A DNA stretch of 64,000 nt. Source: Actinomycetales bacterium SN12. Its GTDB lineage: Bacteria; Actinomycetota; Actinomycetes; Actinomycetales; Microbacteriaceae. Made by a program: the position numbers and the translations under genes. This document shows, one piece after another, positions 7,388-16,713 of this stretch. Under the pieces are notes generated by a model that made no database searches, was not told where the DNA came from, and worked only from the letters and a program-made list of their open reading frames with translations. How positions within the stretch are numbered: position 1 is the first letter of the stretch; each line of letters opens with the position of its first letter. The stretch spans positions 186,001 to 250,000 of the forward strand of contig PJCV01000002.1 of assembly GCA_002837415.1 (NCBI GenBank). The letters run 5' to 3'.

Positions 7388-9298
7388 GTGACCCACGTGC
7401 TGCAGAACGTCGTCTTCCCGCTCGACCGCGACCCCGATCTGCTCCCTCTGTACGCGGACCCGGAAACATGGTCGGTCATCGACGAGGAGCCGGTGCGCGT
7501 GTCCAACCGCGCACATCTCGGCAACATACTGGGTCGCCATCGCGCCCGCATCGTCTCCGGGCGCCGCGTGTCGCTGGGTACATACTTCAACGCCTTCCCA
7601 GCGTCGTACTGGCAGCACTGGACGGGCGTCAGACAGGTGCGTCTGACTGTGCACACATCCGGTCCAGCGACGATACTCGTCTACCGTTCGAACGGTCAGG
7701 GGGTGCGCCAGCGCATCGACACGCGGGAGGTGACCGGCGAAGCCAGCACGCCATTCGACCTGTCGCTCAACGAGTACAGCGACGGTGGCTGGATCTGGTT
7801 CGATCTCGTCGCCGACGAGAAGCACGCGACCCTTGAAGGTGCGCAGTGGACGACCGACCAGGAGCCCGTGCGGCACGGCAAGGCCTCACTGGGCATCACC
7901 ACATACAACAAGCCGGACTACTGCGTCGACACGCTGAAGGCGCTCGCCGATTCACCGGATGCTCTGGAGTTCGTGGACCGGGTCTTCCTGGTCGACCAGG
8001 GCACGCAGCTCGTCGCGGAGCAGGACGGGTACGCTGAGGTCGCCGCCCGACTGGGTGAGACCCTCCAGGTCATCCGCCAGGGCAACCTCGGCGGCTCAGG
8101 CGGCTTCGCTCGCTCGATGCACGAGACGCTGCAGCGGCCGGAGAGCGACTTCGTTCAGCTGCTCGACGACGATGTGCGTCTTGAACCTGAGTCGCTGCGG
8201 CGTTCGATCGTCTTCGCGCGCTACGCGACGACTCCCGTGCTGGTCGGCGGTCACATGTTCGATCTGCTCGATCGCCCGAAGCTGCATGGCTGGGCTGAAG
8301 TTGTCGACGAGCACCCGTTCATGTGGCGCAACCTGTATCAGGAGAAGATGCCGCACGACTTCGGTGCCGCGAACCTGCGCCAGTCACCGCTGCTGCACGC
8401 GAGGATGGACGCCGACTACAACGGGTGGTGGATGTGCCTCATCCCTCTCGATGCCATCCGTGAGGTGGGGCTTTCGCTTCCGGCGTTCATCAAGTGGGAT
8501 GACGCTGAGTTCTGCCTGCGCGCCGGAGAGGCCGGCTTCCCGACTGTGTCGCTTCCGGGCGTCGCACTGTGGCACGTTTCGTGGGTGAACAAGGACGACA
8601 CGATCGACTGGCAAGCGTACTTCCACGCTCGCAACCGCATCGTGGCCGGTCTGCTGCACTCTAGCGCCCCACGAGGGGGCCGGCTGCTCAAGCACAGCCT
8701 CCGCGTCGACCTGAAGCATCTGATGATGATGCAGTATTATCCGGTCGCCCTGCGGGCGCGCGCGCTGCAGGACGTCCTGTCCGGCCCGGCGCACATGCGT
8801 CAGAATCTCGCGAGCGCGATGCCCGAAGCGCGCGAACTGGCCGGCCACTTCCCCGAAACAATCGTGCATCGCGACCCGAACCGGGTGCTGCATTCCCGCA
8901 AGGGCCGGCAGGTGTTCAAGCGCATGAAGCAGCACGACTTCGACAGTCCGACGGGTCTACGACTCCGCTCGTTCACCATGCGAACTCTGCTCGCTCACTG
9001 GTTGCGCTCTCCCGATCCCGCCAACGTAGCTCAGCCCGAGGTCGAGTTCGGCAAGGGTGATGCTCATTGGTGGCGCGTGCCCCGTTTCGACAGCGTCCTG
9101 GTCAGCTCCGCCGACGGATCAGGCAAGAATGTGTACACTCGCGACCGCGCCCAGTACCGACGGATGCTCACCGAGAGCGTCAGACTGCATCGACGTCTGC
9201 GACGCAACTGGCCGAGGCTTCAGGCCGAGTATCGTGCTGCGCTTCCCCAGCTCGTCTCCGATGACTCCTGGCGCCGAATCTTCGAGGAGCAGGCATGA
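7388..9298 (+). CDS. glfT2: Galactofuranosyltransferase GlfT2-like (UDP-Galf-dependent galactan polymerase)
   Basis: With GTG 7388 as start the protein has 636 residues, essentially the size of mycobacterial GlfT2 (637). Residues ~1-150 look like the N-terminal beta-barrel domain, ~155-440 are a GT-A domain and the rest is helical. The metal site DDD falls at 260-262, the catalytic WDD at 370-372 and a metal-ligand-type His (LWHVSW) at 396. From memory, M. tuberculosis GlfT2 uses Asp256/Asp258, Asp372 and His396, so the fit is very close. The family transfers galactofuranose from UDP-Galf processively, alternating beta-1,5 and beta-1,6 links, on a lipid-linked acceptor at the inner membrane face. 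It is followed by a GlfT1-like gene with a 4-base overlap, and glf lies about 9 kb away. Confidence 0.9.
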   Translation: MTHVLQNVVFPLDRDPDLLPLYADPETWSVIDEEPVRVSNRAHLGNILGRHRARIVSGRRVSLGTYFNAFPASYWQHWTGVRQVRLTVHTSGPATILVYRSNGQGVRQRIDTREVTGEASTPFDLSLNEYSDGGWIWFDLVADEKHATLEGAQWTTDQEPVRHGKASLGITTYNKPDYCVDTLKALADSPDALEFVDRVFLVDQGTQLVAEQDGYAEVAARLGETLQVIRQGNLGGSGGFARSMHETLQRPESDFVQLLDDDVRLEPESLRRSIVFARYATTPVLVGGHMFDLLDRPKLHGWAEVVDEHPFMWRNLYQEKMPHDFGAANLRQSPLLHARMDADYNGWWMCLIPLDAIREVGLSLPAFIKWDDAEFCLRAGEAGFPTVSLPGVALWHVSWVNKDDTIDWQAYFHARNRIVAGLLHSSAPRGGRLLKHSLRVDLKHLMMMQYYPVALRARALQDVLSGPAHMRQNLASAMPEARELAGHFPETIVHRDPNRVLHSRKGRQVFKRMKQHDFDSPTGLRLRSFTMRTLLAHWLRSPDPANVAQPEVEFGKGDAHWWRVPRFDSVLVSSADGSGKNVYTRDRAQYRRMLTESVRLHRRLRRNWPRLQAEYRAALPQLVSDDSWRRIFEEQA

Positions 9299-10257
9299 GC
9301 TCAGCCGACTTCGATCCGTCCACGGCGTCGATCGTCATCGTCACCTACAACCGCTCCCATCTGCTGAGCGGGCTGCTCACCAGCATCCGGTCGATGGATC
9401 CGAAGCCCGGCCGCGTCGTGATCATCGACAACGCGTCGTCGGATGAGACGACGGACGTCGTCGACTCCTTCCGCCCCGACATCGGCACCGAGATCGTCTA
9501 CCGGCGCCTGGAGACCAACACGGGCGGCTCTGGCGGTTTCAGCGAGGGCATGCGCACGGCGTGTGAGCTGGGATCCGAATGGATCTGGATGATGGACGAC
9601 GACGTCGAGGTGCTGCCGGACGGTCTCGCGAAGATGGGCCGCTGGTCGCGGCGCTTCAAGAGCATCCAGGGCCGGCGCTACGACTACGACGGCAGCGAGT
9701 TCTACTGGCAGTACCGCATCGCCGACCGGATGGGCATCCCGATCCCGTTCGCCCCCTCGAAGTTCGACTCCTCGGGCTTCAAGGAGATGAACAGCGGATG
9801 CTTCGAGGGGATGTTCATCCACCGCTCGATCGTGGCGCAGATCGGCCTCCCCGACCCGCGCTTCTTCATCTACTGGGACGACCAGATGTACGGCTGGCTG
9901 GCGTCCCGGCTGACGACCGCGGTCATCGTCGACGAGTTCGTGCTGCGGCGCACCCGTGAGATCAAGCAGTGGGACATGGGCATCCGGCACATGAACGCGT
10001 CGAGCAACGCCTACCGGTACTACATCATGCGCAACCGCGCCTACATCAAGCACTACTACCGGGTGCACGGGGCGTACAGCCCTGTGCTGTTCGGCCTCGG
10101 CACCTCGGCCACCTTCTTCAAGGAGCTGATCCGGCTTCTCTTCGTCGAGCGCACCGTGCGCGGCACGAGCAACCTGTTCCGCGGCCTGCGCGACGGCGGT
10201 CGGATCAGCCGCGACCGCACCTGGCAGCCGATGCCAGCACTGGAGACGCGCGCATGA
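9295..10257 (+). CDS. GlfT1-like glycosyltransferase family 2 (galactan initiation)
   Basis: This 320-aa cytosolic GT-A protein starts at the ATGA overlap with the GlfT2-like gene. It shows the GT2 entry strand (SIVIVTYNR), the Galf-type segment TNTGGSGGFSEG, an MMDDDVEV metal site at 101-103, a YWDDQMYGW base motif, and YYIMRNRAY late in the protein. In mycobacteria GlfT1 (304 aa) adds the first two galactofuranose units to the rhamnosyl-GlcNAc lipid, after which GlfT2 extends the chain. The size, motifs and adjacency to a GlfT2-like gene make that role likely here, although the primer lipid may differ in an organism without arabinogalactan. Another UDP-Galf or rhamnosyl donor use cannot be excluded. 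Confidence 0.75.
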   Translation: MSSADFDPSTASIVIVTYNRSHLLSGLLTSIRSMDPKPGRVVIIDNASSDETTDVVDSFRPDIGTEIVYRRLETNTGGSGGFSEGMRTACELGSEWIWMMDDDVEVLPDGLAKMGRWSRRFKSIQGRRYDYDGSEFYWQYRIADRMGIPIPFAPSKFDSSGFKEMNSGCFEGMFIHRSIVAQIGLPDPRFFIYWDDQMYGWLASRLTTAVIVDEFVLRRTREIKQWDMGIRHMNASSNAYRYYIMRNRAYIKHYYRVHGAYSPVLFGLGTSATFFKELIRLLFVERTVRGTSNLFRGLRDGGRISRDRTWQPMPALETRA

Positions 10258-10850
10258 GCGGCAAGCCCGAGCTGCGGTGGGAATCGATGCCACCCGCGCC
10301 GCGTGATCGACGCCGCGTATGGGTCATGGTCGCACTCGCGACGGGGGCGCTCGCGATCGTAGGCCTGCTGCTTTGGTTCCTCCTGTTCCGAGGCGGCGGG
10401 CCCGCCTCCGGTCCAAGTATGACTCCGAGCGCGTCCGCTACGGAGACGTCGAGACCGTCGTCCCCACCCACCGAGCCGTCGCCCGAGGAGACTGCCCATC
10501 CGCCCTCGGAGCCGGGATCACCTCCTCCCGTTCCGGTCCCCGACATGGGCGCCTTCGCCGCGCAGGTTCAACTGCACCTCGACGACGCGCGAACCGGCCT
10601 CGGCATGCTCGACGGGTCTTCTCCCGCCGACGCGGCGCAAATCGTCGATCAGCTCCAGCAGGATGCCGAGAGGCTGGCGGAGACCGCGACGCCGAGCGAG
10701 ATCGAGGACGATTGGTCCTCGTCGGTCGGCGAATACCAGTCGGCGCTGACCGCGCTCCGCAGCGCCGTCGACAAGGGGGCCGACACGAGTGGCGCCACGG
10801 ACGCCGCGCGCGCGATGCTGCAGACTCTGCGCGACCTTCTCGACATCTGA
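10254..10850 (+). CDS. Single-pass membrane protein with Pro/Ser-rich linker, unknown function
   Basis: The ATG at 10254 overlaps the GlfT1-like stop (ATGA). The 198-aa product has a short basic cytosolic N-terminus (PRDRRR), one membrane helix at about residues 23-45, a long Ser/Thr/Pro-rich extracytoplasmic linker (about 48-95), and a helical acidic C-terminal domain (about 100-198) with heptad-like Leu/Ala spacing. No enzyme motif is seen and I do not recognise the family. Strict coupling to the two galactofuranosyltransferases suggests an accessory role, such as a scaffold or length control for the galactan machinery. That role is inference. Confidence 0.75.
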   Translation: MSGKPELRWESMPPAPRDRRRVWVMVALATGALAIVGLLLWFLLFRGGGPASGPSMTPSASATETSRPSSPPTEPSPEETAHPPSEPGSPPPVPVPDMGAFAAQVQLHLDDARTGLGMLDGSSPADAAQIVDQLQQDAERLAETATPSEIEDDWSSSVGEYQSALTALRSAVDKGADTSGATDAARAMLQTLRDLLDI

Positions 10851-10936
10851 CCGGCCGCGGGATCGGCCGCGGTCCACGGTAAACTCGTCCCTCGTCCACG
10901 CGCTTCCCGCTTCGGCTTCCACCGAAAGGCTCTCCC

Positions 10937-10996
10937 ATGCTCCTCACGCAGACCATCCCAAGTAGGGATGAGAACCGGGAAGTCGCGCGCGCATGA
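10937..10996 (+). CDS. Possible 19-aa leader peptide in front of the RgpF-type gene
   Basis: A short frame ATG 10937 to TGA 10996 would encode MLLTQTIPSRDENREVARA. Its stop overlaps the ATG of the next gene (ATGA), and an AAAGG stretch lies about 10 bases upstream of its ATG. The downstream gene itself has only a weak ribosome site, so translation of this peptide could feed ribosomes onto it. The same 142-base gap holds a TAAACT -10-like box at 10880-10885 and two direct GGCCGCGG repeats 11 bases apart at 10854-10872. Coding status is unproven. Confidence 0.35.
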   Translation: MLLTQTIPSRDENREVARA

Positions 10997-12006
10997 CACG
11001 GCGTCTTGCGCTCGTCGCCCACTACGACCCCCGCGGACAGGCAGCCCCCCACGTGCTGCGACAGCTCGAGGAGCTAGGCAGTCAGTTCGACGACGTCGTG
11101 CTCGCCACGACCGTCGACCTGACTTCGGAAGCGGCCAAGCAGATCTCGGCCCGAGCCACCTTGGTGCGGCGCGCCAACTACGGGCATGACTTCGGCTCCT
11201 GGAGAGACGGGCTCGAACGCTACGACTGGGGCCAGGGATACGACGAGCTGCTGCTCACGAACGATTCGTATGTTGGCTTCTTCCGCCCGCTGGGCGAGAT
11301 CATCCAGGCGATGAGCCAGCGGCCGGTGGAGTTCTGGGGCATCACCCGTACAAACCGCCACTCACCACACGTGCAGAGCTACTTCCTTCACTTCACGTTC
11401 GAGGCCCTGCACTCGCAAGCGTTCCGCTCGTTTTGGACCGACTCCAAGCCTGCGACCGACCGCCAGAGCGCAATCCAGCTGCAGGAAGTCGGAATCAGCC
11501 GGGCCATGGTGGACGCCGGTTTCCGGTTTGACTCCTACTTCACTCCGAGCAGAGCGGAGCGGTTGCGCGCGTTCCGTCGAGGGGTCCACTGGCTGCGCAA
11601 GCGCCGCCGCGAGTTTCCCGCACGCTTCGATACTCTGGAGGACAGCTACTTCGACGCGGGCAACCGCGACCCCGCCGAAGCAGACAACCTCAACTGGTCG
11701 ACGGCATTCGCCGACTCCACCCTCGATCGCGGACGTTTGCCGCTGATCAAGCTCGACACTTTGCGTTACGACCCTTATTGGCTTGGAGCAGGCGAACTGC
11801 TCGATGAGCTCGAGGAGCGCTACCCGACCGCGATGCAGGGAGTTCGGCGCTTCCTCCAGGAGACAAAGCCGTACTACAGCCGTCGCCAGTATGAAAACAT
11901 CGGGTTCGCGCGACTCAATCCGGTCGAGCAGCGGATCATTGGATACCGTGCTCTCGGTACCCCCACCAATCAGAAGGGACGCCGCAGCGATGTCGTCAAT
12001 TCGTGA
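10993..12006 (+). CDS. RgpF-family rhamnan synthesis protein
   Basis: The 337-aa protein matches the RgpF family (rhamnan synthesis F): an N-terminal LALVAHYDPRG strand, a central YGHDFGSWRDGL block and LLLTNDSYVGFF, which are the best-conserved stretches of the family. RgpF in streptococci is required for rhamnose-glucose polysaccharide assembly and is probably a rhamnosyltransferase. Residues ~120-200 continue a GT-A-like fold with no clear DXD. The gene starts the second plus-strand transcription block (possible promoter near 10880) and overlaps the next gene by 17 bases. The rml genes that supply dTDP-rhamnose are in the same window, which fits a rhamnose-containing polymer. Confidence 0.8.
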   Translation: MTRRLALVAHYDPRGQAAPHVLRQLEELGSQFDDVVLATTVDLTSEAAKQISARATLVRRANYGHDFGSWRDGLERYDWGQGYDELLLTNDSYVGFFRPLGEIIQAMSQRPVEFWGITRTNRHSPHVQSYFLHFTFEALHSQAFRSFWTDSKPATDRQSAIQLQEVGISRAMVDAGFRFDSYFTPSRAERLRAFRRGVHWLRKRRREFPARFDTLEDSYFDAGNRDPAEADNLNWSTAFADSTLDRGRLPLIKLDTLRYDPYWLGAGELLDELEERYPTAMQGVRRFLQETKPYYSRRQYENIGFARLNPVEQRIIGYRALGTPTNQKGRRSDVVNS

Positions 12007-15000
12007 GATGTCGCGTCTGGCGCGGCGGGTGCCCGGCGTGCGCGGCGTGATCGAGTCGGGCGATCCCCGGCGTAGGGCGGAGCGTCTCGCTCACCTCGGG
12101 ATCATCGACACCCAGCTCTACGCAGCGCAACTCGGCGTCGCGTCGATCTCTGTCGACGAAGCGGCGATGCACTACGCCACCGAGGGCTTCCGTTTGGGCT
12201 ATACGCTCAACGTTCTCACCGACCCCTTCGTGCTCCGACGCGGGATGATTCGCACAGATCGCCCCGTGCTGTATGACTACTTCAACTCTGCAGCTTGGCA
12301 CGCCAGGACGAGCGGCGTCTGGAGCGTCCACCGCTACGCCGATGAGCATCCGGAGTCGCTGCGGCACTCGACCGGGCCGGTGGGGCACCTGTGGGAGAGG
12401 GTCACGGCAAACCCCTCCACGGAGGTCGTCATCGAGCCGGGCGGCGAACGCACTATGGCGTGGTCGGAAATCTACCCCGTGCTGTTGGCAGCGACGACCG
12501 AATGGGCGGCGGAGCAGCGCGATCGACGTGCGCGCTATCCCCAGTCCGATCTGATCCATGCGGTGTCATTTCCCGAGGACACCCCCGGGCCTGCGGGGGA
12601 ACGCGTGAGCATCATCATGCCGGTGTGGAACCGCGGCGGAGCGATGCGCGCAGCTGTGGAGTCGATCCTCGAGCAGACGTGGACCGACTGGGAGCTGCTC
12701 ATCATTGACGACGGTTCCTGGGACGACACAGTCCTCGTGGCCGAGTTGCTGGCGCATCGCGACAACCGTATCCGCCTCCTCCGACGCAACCATCTCGGCG
12801 TCTGCGCGGCGCGCAACAGCGGCATCGCGGAGGCGACCGGGGAGTTCGTCGCCTTCCTCGACAGCGACAACACCTGGAAGCCGACGTTCCTGCGTGACAT
12901 GGTGACCGCAATGTCACGCGACAACCTCGTCGCGGCCTACGCGACCATTGGCCTCGATGACGGCACGTCGGTCAGGTACAGGTATGGCTCGCCCGACCCC
13001 TTGAGCCTTCTCCGCGGCAACTCGATCGACCTCAACACTCTCGTCGTCCGAAAGGAGGCGGTGGACAGCATCGGCGGCTTCGACACGACGCTCCGCCGCG
13101 CCGTCGACTACGACCTCATCCTGAAGCTGGCTGCGCTCGCCCCCATCGTCCACGTACCGACATTGGGAGCGCTCTACGACAACTCCGCCGACTCGACGGA
13201 CCGAATCTCGACCACCGAGCCCGTCGGCTGGAACACTGAGGTGCGCCTCCGGCACACCATGATCGCCGAGCTTGGCCCGGCGGCCGTGTCGACCGTCGTA
13301 TGCGTGGTGCAGCGTCACGATCCAGGACTCCACTCGAAACTCATGGATCTGCAAAGGCTTCCCGAAGGCACCGACTTGCGAATCGTCGCGGTCGGCGTGA
13401 AGCCCGATGAGTGGCGGCAGATTCGGGTAGCGGCGCACGGCCGCGCGCACAGTAGCGCCGAACTCCTCCAGGACGGCGAGCCGTACGCCTACGTGATCAA
13501 CAGGGAGGTGATGCGCTCGCGCAGCGAGGTGTTCGTCGCACTCGACCCACGGTCCTCCTTCACGGCCGAAGCGGTCTCGTCTCTCGTCGATGAGGTTTCT
13601 GAGGGCTCCTCCGACCTGACCATCCCGCTCACTCTCGGCCTCGACGGGACCGTGGAGAGCATGGGCACGATGTTCGCGGGCGCACACCGCACTCCGGTGA
13701 ACATCCTCGCCGGCCACCCGGCTGAGGACGCCTCACGTGCAGGATCCCGCGTAGAAATCCCCGCACCGTCGGGACGTTCCTTCGCGGTCTCGCGCTCGCT
13801 CCTCGTGGAGGCCGGCGGGTTGTCGCCCCTGCTGCACAACGAGCATGAACTCGCCGGCCTCGCCGATCGGCTCGACGGTCGCATCATCTCCGTGCGCAAC
13901 GACCTGCGTTTCGCGCAGATTGCAGAGGCCGTGGAGTTCACCGGTCTGGACTCCTCGGGAACGGCGACGGCCATGCGGTCTCTGGGCGACGTGCCCGCCG
14001 GAGGCGCGAGCGACATCTATGCGCGCATCGGCCTCCGCGTAGCGCACTGGGCGCGCACGGCACCCGACGCCTCCATCGACGCCGACCGGCGGGAGGTCGT
14101 CCTTCCGCGCGGTGGGCGGACGGTGCCTGTCGTTGTGCGCGATCGCCGGGAGGTGGAGGTCGAGGGACGCACTGTTCCGCGACTCCGCTGGGCCATCAAG
14201 ACCGCCTCGCCCGCTGGACCGCGCGGCGAGACGTGGGGTGACACCCACTTCGGACGGTCCCTCGCGGCCGCGCTCGAGTCGCTCGGACAGGAGGCGGTCG
14301 TCGATGCGCGCGAGGCACAGCGACGCCCTTCAGATCATCTCGACGACGTCGTCGTGCAGTTGCGGGGACTCGACGAGTACCAGCCCGCGCCTGCGACGCT
14401 GTCGTACCTCTGGGTCATCAGTCACCCCGACATGGTCACCCGCGCGGAGGCCCAGCGCTTCGACCGCGTCTTCGCCGCCTCGCTCAGCTGGTCGGCCCAG
14501 CAGACCGTTCGGTGGGGATTTGCCGTCGAGCCGCTGCTACAGTGCACCGACCCGGACCGTTTCCATCCCGAGGATGTCGAGAGCCGTTCAGGGATCCTCT
14601 TCGTCGGGAACAGTCGCGGCATCCCGCGTCCAACCGTCATGGAATCAGTACGCGCCGGTCTTCCGCTGGAATTGTACGGGGGGGACTGGGATAAATTCGT
14701 CCCCGAAAATGCGATCTGCGGCGAGCGCGTGTCGAATGATGAACTCGGACGGAGATACGCCTGCGCGTCAGTGGTGCTCAACGACCACTGGGCCGACATG
14801 CAGCGCGAGGGTTTCATCTCGAACCGCCTCTTCGACGTTGTCGCCGCGGGTGGCCGGGCCTTCTCCGACAATGTCCCGGGCATCGAGGAGATTTTCGGTG
14901 GTGCGGTGCAAACCTATCGGAGCGTCTCCGAGATCGTGCCGTTCCTCCGAAGCGACCTTGACGCACGTTTCCCAGACCCCGCTACGCAACGGCAGCTCAG

Positions 15001-15094
15001 TGACCGCGTGCGCGAGGAGCATTCGTTCCGTTCTCGCGCCCGGGTGATGCTCGACCACGCCATCCGCGACCTCGGCCGGAAGCACGTCGCGTGA
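11990..15094 (+). CDS. Fused GT2 plus GT-B glycosyltransferase (1034 aa)
   Basis: The ATG at 11990 (or the in-frame ATG at 12008) starts a 1034-aa protein with at least three parts. Residues ~1-200 are a helical N-terminal region of unknown role. About 205-400 is a classic GT2 domain (VSIIMPVWNRGG, LLIIDDGSWDDT, AFLDSDNTW). About 450-700 is a poorly recognisable middle. About 740-1030 is a GT-B-like domain of the CgeB/glycosyltransferase family 1 type, with FVGNSRG, RLFDVVAAGG and DNVPGIEEIF. Two catalytic units in one chain could add two sugars in turn, as in bifunctional polymerases. It is coupled to the RgpF-type gene upstream and to the GT-C gene downstream (GTGA). Composition around 13-15 kb seems somewhat less GC-rich than its neighbours, a possible sign of transfer. 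Confidence 0.8.
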   Translation: MSSIREMSRLARRVPGVRGVIESGDPRRRAERLAHLGIIDTQLYAAQLGVASISVDEAAMHYATEGFRLGYTLNVLTDPFVLRRGMIRTDRPVLYDYFNSAAWHARTSGVWSVHRYADEHPESLRHSTGPVGHLWERVTANPSTEVVIEPGGERTMAWSEIYPVLLAATTEWAAEQRDRRARYPQSDLIHAVSFPEDTPGPAGERVSIIMPVWNRGGAMRAAVESILEQTWTDWELLIIDDGSWDDTVLVAELLAHRDNRIRLLRRNHLGVCAARNSGIAEATGEFVAFLDSDNTWKPTFLRDMVTAMSRDNLVAAYATIGLDDGTSVRYRYGSPDPLSLLRGNSIDLNTLVVRKEAVDSIGGFDTTLRRAVDYDLILKLAALAPIVHVPTLGALYDNSADSTDRISTTEPVGWNTEVRLRHTMIAELGPAAVSTVVCVVQRHDPGLHSKLMDLQRLPEGTDLRIVAVGVKPDEWRQIRVAAHGRAHSSAELLQDGEPYAYVINREVMRSRSEVFVALDPRSSFTAEAVSSLVDEVSEGSSDLTIPLTLGLDGTVESMGTMFAGAHRTPVNILAGHPAEDASRAGSRVEIPAPSGRSFAVSRSLLVEAGGLSPLLHNEHELAGLADRLDGRIISVRNDLRFAQIAEAVEFTGLDSSGTATAMRSLGDVPAGGASDIYARIGLRVAHWARTAPDASIDADRREVVLPRGGRTVPVVVRDRREVEVEGRTVPRLRWAIKTASPAGPRGETWGDTHFGRSLAAALESLGQEAVVDAREAQRRPSDHLDDVVVQLRGLDEYQPAPATLSYLWVISHPDMVTRAEAQRFDRVFAASLSWSAQQTVRWGFAVEPLLQCTDPDRFHPEDVESRSGILFVGNSRGIPRPTVMESVRAGLPLELYGGDWDKFVPENAICGERVSNDELGRRYACASVVLNDHWADMQREGFISNRLFDVVAAGGRAFSDNVPGIEEIFGGAVQTYRSVSEIVPFLRSDLDARFPDPATQRQLSDRVREEHSFRSRARVMLDHAIRDLGRKHVA

Positions 15095-16704
15095 GCGCGC
15101 CCGGCGATATTCGCTCTGGTCCACGTCTCCGCCCCGACCTCGTCACATGGAGCCTGATCGCGGTGGTGCTTGTCGGCGGCGTAGTCCGCTTCGGCGGCAT
15201 CGGATGGGGGCTACCTCTACAACTCCATGCGGACGAGTGGGTGGTTGTCGAGGGCGCCATCGACATGGCGCAGCGGAACTCCTTCTCTCCCCCCTTCTTC
15301 TTCCGACCCGACCACCTCGAGACGCAACTCAGCTATATCGTGTTCCAGGCATGGGGCCACCTGTTCGGCGGCGGCTCACCGGAGGTACTGTTCGCGGATG
15401 ATGCCGCGCCGTTCTATGCCCTCGCCCGAGCCGTCACCGCCACCCTTGGCACTGCGTCGATCGTGGTGGCCTACTTCATCGGTAGCTCGTTCGCCCGTAC
15501 CACCGGGCTCTGGTCGGCGCTCGCCGTCGCCTTCTTCCCCCCCTTCGTCGAGCACTCGCGCTACGCGACCCCCGACGTCCCGCTGGTTTTCGCGGTGCTG
15601 CTGACCGTGCTCGGAACGGTGCGGTACATTCAGAACGAGCGGTGGATCTGGCTCGTGGTGGCGTCCGCCGGCGTCTCACTGGGCATCACCGCGAAGTATC
15701 CCGCGGTCGCAGCCACGCTCACCATCGCGGCCGCGGTGGTCATCGCCTCCGTCCGCGGGCGCCGCTACGCTCGGATCGTCGTTCGCGGCGGTGCCGCGGT
15801 GGCGATGGTCCTGGGATTCACGTTCGCTCTCTCGCCTACGCTGTTTACTGACTTCTCCGCCGTCCGGGCCCAGCTCCTGCAGCAGAACTCTACGGGGCAC
15901 CTCGGCGCGGACGGTCTGGACTGGTCGGGCAACGCTGTCTTCTACGCCTCGACCTTCTTCCAGAACGGCGGCGCCATGGTCGGCGCGTTCGCGCTGATCG
16001 GCGCAGCCGCCGCCGTGCTTCGCCGGCGATGGGACATGGTGCCGCTGCTCACCGGCGTCGTGTTCTGGATCGCGATCTCCGCGCTCACCCTGCACTGGGA
16101 CCGCTGGGGCCTGCCGATGTTCCTCACTCCGCTGCTTCTGGCCGCCATCGGCTTCGACGCCGCCCGGATATGGGGCGAGGCACGAGGGAGAGGGTCGCGC
16201 GTCACCGTCTTTTTCCTCGGCAGCCTGACGGGGCTGTCGCTGATCATCGGGTCGGCCGCCCAGCTCGCGTCTGCGCTCGCTGCGGACACCCGGGAGGCCG
16301 CCGCAGCGGACCTCCGGGACCGCGGTATCGATGCGGACGACACGTACTACGACGGCTACACGCCCTTCCGCACTGACGGTCCGCGCAACCTTGCCTCGGA
16401 ACTCGGCGTCGTCGACGGCGTGGTCACCCCCCGCGAGGGAATCGACCGGATGCCGTACATACTCACTTCCTCATCGATGGTGTCGCGGTATCTGAACGCC
16501 GCTCACCTACCCGAGGAGCAGTCGGTGTACGCAGCCATCCGTGCCCTCCCTCCGGAGACCGTCTGGCGCAGCGTGGGCGCGCCTCCGGCGTCGGCCTGGG
16601 AGCCCGTTCACATCTGGCAGAGCATCGACTACATTGCCAAGGTCGTCCGCGGAGGCGACAGTGGCCCGGAGTTGATCCTGTACCGCCTTCCTGACGCAGA
16701 GTGA
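15091..16704 (+). CDS. GT-C membrane glycosyltransferase (PMT/ArnT-like, GT39 type)
   Basis: GTG 15091 overlaps the preceding stop (GTGA). The 537-aa protein has about ten membrane helices and an extracytoplasmic C-terminal domain. The first outer loop contains HADEWVVVEGAI, an acidic ADE motif in the position of the catalytic DE of dolichyl-phosphate mannosyltransferase-like enzymes. FFFRPDHLETQLSY follows, with the conserved His/Glu region. Such enzymes use polyprenyl-phosphate sugars on the outer face of the membrane. Polyprenyl-phosphate donors could come from the GtrB-like or DPM1-like proteins at 20.9 and 28.2 kb. It ends only 9 bases before the convergent ABC ATPase gene. Confidence 0.8.
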   Translation: MSAPGDIRSGPRLRPDLVTWSLIAVVLVGGVVRFGGIGWGLPLQLHADEWVVVEGAIDMAQRNSFSPPFFFRPDHLETQLSYIVFQAWGHLFGGGSPEVLFADDAAPFYALARAVTATLGTASIVVAYFIGSSFARTTGLWSALAVAFFPPFVEHSRYATPDVPLVFAVLLTVLGTVRYIQNERWIWLVVASAGVSLGITAKYPAVAATLTIAAAVVIASVRGRRYARIVVRGGAAVAMVLGFTFALSPTLFTDFSAVRAQLLQQNSTGHLGADGLDWSGNAVFYASTFFQNGGAMVGAFALIGAAAAVLRRRWDMVPLLTGVVFWIAISALTLHWDRWGLPMFLTPLLLAAIGFDAARIWGEARGRGSRVTVFFLGSLTGLSLIIGSAAQLASALAADTREAAAADLRDRGIDADDTYYDGYTPFRTDGPRNLASELGVVDGVVTPREGIDRMPYILTSSSMVSRYLNAAHLPEEQSVYAAIRALPPETVWRSVGAPPASAWEPVHIWQSIDYIAKVVRGGDSGPELILYRLPDAE

Positions 16705-16713
16705 CCGCGATCC

